Part shown: positions 5,977 to 7,756 of the stretch, piece by piece
Numbering within the stretch: the first letter of the stretch is position 1
How the letters are laid out: each line of letters opens with the position of its first letter
Assembly (NCBI GenBank): GCA_017522745.1
Contig: JAFWYI010000243.1
Coordinates: 1 to 7,756 of the forward strand
Source: Mailhella sp.
GTDB taxonomy: Bacteria; Desulfobacterota; Desulfovibrionia; Desulfovibrionales; Desulfovibrionaceae
Reading direction: 5' to 3'
DNA: 7,756 nucleotides
Notes under the pieces: model-generated
The model's input: the letters and a program-made list of their open reading frames with translations, nothing else
The model's database searches: none
Told to the model about the DNA's origin: nothing
Translations under genes and position numbers: made by a program

Positions 5977-6915
5977 ATGGCTACTATCAAGAACGAACAT
6001 CGCTGCGGCTGGGTCGCCCTCATGGGTCCGCCCAATGCTGGCAAGTCCACCCTGCTCAACGCCCTTCTGGGCCAGAAGATCAGCATCGTGACCTCCAAGC
6101 CGCAGACCACCCGCAGCCGTATCGTGGGCATCATGTCTGAACCTGGCGCTCAGGTTATCTTCATGGATACCCCCGGTGTGAACCATTCCCGCCAGCAGCA
6201 GCGCGGTCATCTGAGCAAGATGATGAGCCAGGCCGCTTGGCAGAGCATGGCCGCCGCCCACGCCGTCATGCTGGTGCTCGACTCTGATCTCTATATCCGC
6301 AAGCCGGAATTCCTCGACCGCGACATCAAGTCTCTGCGCGATGCGCTCATGGAAGATGATCGTCCTCAGCTCGTGGTGGTCAACAAGGTCGACCTCTTCC
6401 ATGACAAGTCCAAGATGCTTCCCCTGCTGATAAAGCTGCAGGAATATTTCCCCAAGGCCGAGATCTTCCCCATGTCCGCCATGACCAAGGACGGCCTCGA
6501 TCAGCTGAAGAAGATCATCGCCGGCATGATGCCCGAAGGTGAAGCGCAGTTCCCCGAAGATCAGCTTTCCACGGCACCCACCCGCTTCCTCGTTGCCGAG
6601 ATCGTGCGCGAGAAGGTGTTCGAACATCTGCGTCAGGAAGTGCCGTACACCACTGCCGTGGATATCGAAGCCTGGGAAGAAGATCCTGAACGCGATCTTA
6701 CCGTCATCCACGCCGTCATCTTCGTGCAGCGTCCTTCTCACAAGGCCATGGTCATCGGCCGCGCCGGTGCTACCATCAAGGAGATCGGCACTGCCGCCCG
6801 TAAGGATATCACGGCTCTCGTCGGTGGTAAGGTGCATCTCCAGCTCTGGGTCAAGGTGAAGGACAACTGGGTGGAAGACACCGAACTTCTCCACGACCTC
6901 GGTTTCGAAGACTAA
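5977..6915 (+). CDS. era: GTPase Era
   Basis: This 312-residue protein shows the full Era layout. G1 is GPPNAGKS (17-24). The switch I threonines are in PQTTRSRI (42-49). G3 is DTPG (64-67), G4 is NKVD (136-139), and G5 lies around SAM (167-169). The C-terminal KH domain has [17 protein letters not shown] (259-275), the RNA-binding loop. Era binds 16S rRNA near its 3' end and acts late in 30S assembly, at the inner membrane and in the cytosol. ATG 5977 has GGAG 5 bases upstream. An in-frame ATG at 5947 would add ten residues ([10 protein letters not shown]) but has a poorly spaced site and adds nothing Era-like. It follows ybeY after 82 bases, and an intrinsic terminator starts 7 bases after its stop, so it is the last gene of the unit. 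Confidence 0.96.
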   Translation: MATIKNEHRCGWVALMGPPNAGKSTLLNALLGQKISIVTSKPQTTRSRIVGIMSEPGAQVIFMDTPGVNHSRQQQRGHLSKMMSQAAWQSMAAAHAVMLVLDSDLYIRKPEFLDRDIKSLRDALMEDDRPQLVVVNKVDLFHDKSKMLPLLIKLQEYFPKAEIFPMSAMTKDGLDQLKKIIAGMMPEGEAQFPEDQLSTAPTRFLVAEIVREKVFEHLRQEVPYTTAVDIEAWEEDPERDLTVIHAVIFVQRPSHKAMVIGRAGATIKEIGTAARKDITALVGGKVHLQLWVKVKDNWVEDTELLHDLGFED

Positions 6916-6922
6916 GGATTTG

Positions 6923-6952
6923 AAGGGCGGCCTGAAAGGACTGCCCTTTTTT
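6923..6952 (+). terminator. Intrinsic terminator after era
   Basis: AAGGGCGG (6923-6930) pairs with CTGCCCTT (6941-6948) through eight pairs, including one G-U. CCT (6931-6933) pairs with AGG (6937-6939) around a GAA loop, with one bulged A. TTTTTT runs from 6947 to 6952. It closes the phoH-pgpH-ybeY-era unit and lies 31 bases before the yggS start. Confidence 0.88.
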
Positions 6953-6983
6953 CATGCGATTCACCGCGAACGGAGCTATCACC

Positions 6984-7697
6984 ATGACTGAGCTTGAACA
7001 GCGCTGGCGCAGAGTACTGGATGGCAAGGCCGAGGCTGAGAAGGCCGCTGGCCGCGAGCCGGGATCCGTATGCCTTCTGGCTATTTCCAAATATCAGCCT
7101 GCCTCGGCGATCGCAGAGCTGTTCCACCTTGGGCAGAGGGATTTCGGCGAGAATTATATGCAGGAGGCCCGCGCCAAACAGGCCGAACTTGCCAGCCTCG
7201 ATATCCGCTGGCACGCCACAGGCCCGGTGCAGACCAATAAGGCCAAGGAAGTCGCCGGGAATTTTTCCCTGCTCCATACGCTGGGCACGGAGGCGCTGGC
7301 CCGGGCCATCCTCCGGCGTCTGCCGGAAGGCAAGGTGCAGGACACGCTCATTCAGGTGAATATCGGCGAGGAGCCGCAGAAGTCCGGAGTTGCCCCTGCA
7401 GAGCTTCCGACCTTCGTGGAAACGCTCCTTGAGGGTGGGCTCACGGCTGAGAATGGAGCCTCCCTGCGCCTCAGAGGGCTCATGTGCCTGCCGCCGAACT
7501 GCGGCGAAGGCGAGCTGGCGCGTCCGTACTTCACGCGCCTGCGTGAACTGCGCGATGACCTCGAACGTCGTTTCGGTCTTGAACTCCCCGAGCTTTCCAT
7601 GGGGATGTCCGGCGATTACCGTCAGGCCATCGAAGAAGGCGCGACCATCATCCGCGTAGGTACGGATATCTTCGGAGAACGTCCGAAGAAGGTATAA
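6984..7697 (+). CDS. yggS: PLP-binding protein of the YggS/PLPBP (COG0325) family
   Basis: This 237-residue protein has the single TIM-barrel of the alanine-racemase-like YggS family. K36 in LLAISKYQPA is the PLP Schiff-base lysine. FGENYMQEA (54-62) and WHATGPVQTNK (76-86) are family signatures. GLMCLPP (165-171) and SMGMSGDYRQAIEEGAT (205-221) are also typical. RVGTDIFGER (224-233) forms the phosphate-binding C-terminal end. Members bind PLP without known catalysis and help keep vitamin B6 and amino-acid pools in balance in the cytosol. ATG 6984 has GGAG 8 bases upstream. An upstream in-frame ATG at 6954 abuts the terminator T-run and has no ribosome site, so it was not used. The gene begins just after the era terminator with no clear promoter between. 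It may depend on read-through or on a promoter inside era. Confidence 0.94.
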   Translation: MTELEQRWRRVLDGKAEAEKAAGREPGSVCLLAISKYQPASAIAELFHLGQRDFGENYMQEARAKQAELASLDIRWHATGPVQTNKAKEVAGNFSLLHTLGTEALARAILRRLPEGKVQDTLIQVNIGEEPQKSGVAPAELPTFVETLLEGGLTAENGASLRLRGLMCLPPNCGEGELARPYFTRLRELRDDLERRFGLELPELSMGMSGDYRQAIEEGATIIRVGTDIFGERPKKV

Positions 7698-7738
7698 CTA
7701 CGTATTTTTACAATGAAAAAGCCCTCGGCGCTGGTCTG

Positions 7739-7748
7739 CCCCCCCCCC
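7739..7748. repeat. Homopolymer run of ten C
   Basis: Ten consecutive C lie 41 bases after the yggS stop, close to the window edge. The bases before it (7716-7735) start with AAAAAGCCC, which could be the left arm of a terminator whose right arm is outside the window. Long C runs are prone to slippage in vivo and to read errors. Confidence 0.6.
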
Positions 7749-7756
7749 GTCACGGA

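Noticed and set aside
7713..7756. New gene starting ATGAAAAAGCCC at 7713
   Set aside because: No ribosome site precedes it, only 14 codons are visible, and they run through the C homopolymer. AAAAAGCCC fits a terminator arm equally well.

Overview
The window looks like chromosomal DNA from an anaerobic deltaproteobacterium, most likely a member of Desulfovibrionaceae. This rests on GC-rich coding sequence with a strong preference for G/C-ending codons, and on the order phoH - pgpH/yqfF - ybeY - era. The nitronate-monooxygenase-like protein is also of a type I associate with anaerobes. The assignment is inference from gene content; no rRNA or marker search was possible. I see no tRNA, rRNA, CRISPR array, insertion sequence or phage gene. 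This is a housekeeping region, and its unusual signals are mostly regulatory DNA rather than a new gene system.

Layout. The left part is transcribed leftward (minus strand). It holds the N-terminal two-thirds or so of a GNAT acetyltransferase cut by the window edge (1-328), a spacer with two tandem intrinsic terminators (432-468 and 525-563), and a complete flavin-dependent nitronate-monooxygenase-like gene (571-1686). Between 1687 and 2045 lies a divergent intergenic region of about 360 bases. Its left half is a structured leader for the monooxygenase gene, including an inverted repeat that pairs the AUG and puts the Shine-Dalgarno in the loop. Its right half is AT-rich and carries promoter-like elements and an 18-bp near-palindrome facing the rightward operon.

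The right part is transcribed rightward. phoH (2046-3050), a seven-transmembrane HD phosphodiesterase of the PgpH/YqfF family (3037-5397) and ybeY (5394-5894) overlap end to start by 14 and 4 bases. era (5977-6915) follows after 82 bases. A strong intrinsic terminator (6923-6952) closes this unit. yggS (6984-7697), a PLP-binding protein, starts 31 bases beyond the terminator. The last 59 bases hold no identifiable gene and end near a run of ten C.

How the genes fit together. PhoH, YbeY and Era are all linked in other bacteria to ribosome (16S rRNA / 30S) maturation. The HD phosphodiesterase between them is of the family that degrades cyclic di-AMP. The tight overlaps imply translational coupling, so c-di-AMP breakdown and small-subunit maturation are probably expressed together. 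The same neighbourhood is known in Firmicutes. The leftward genes have no evident functional link to the operon and share only the intergenic control region.
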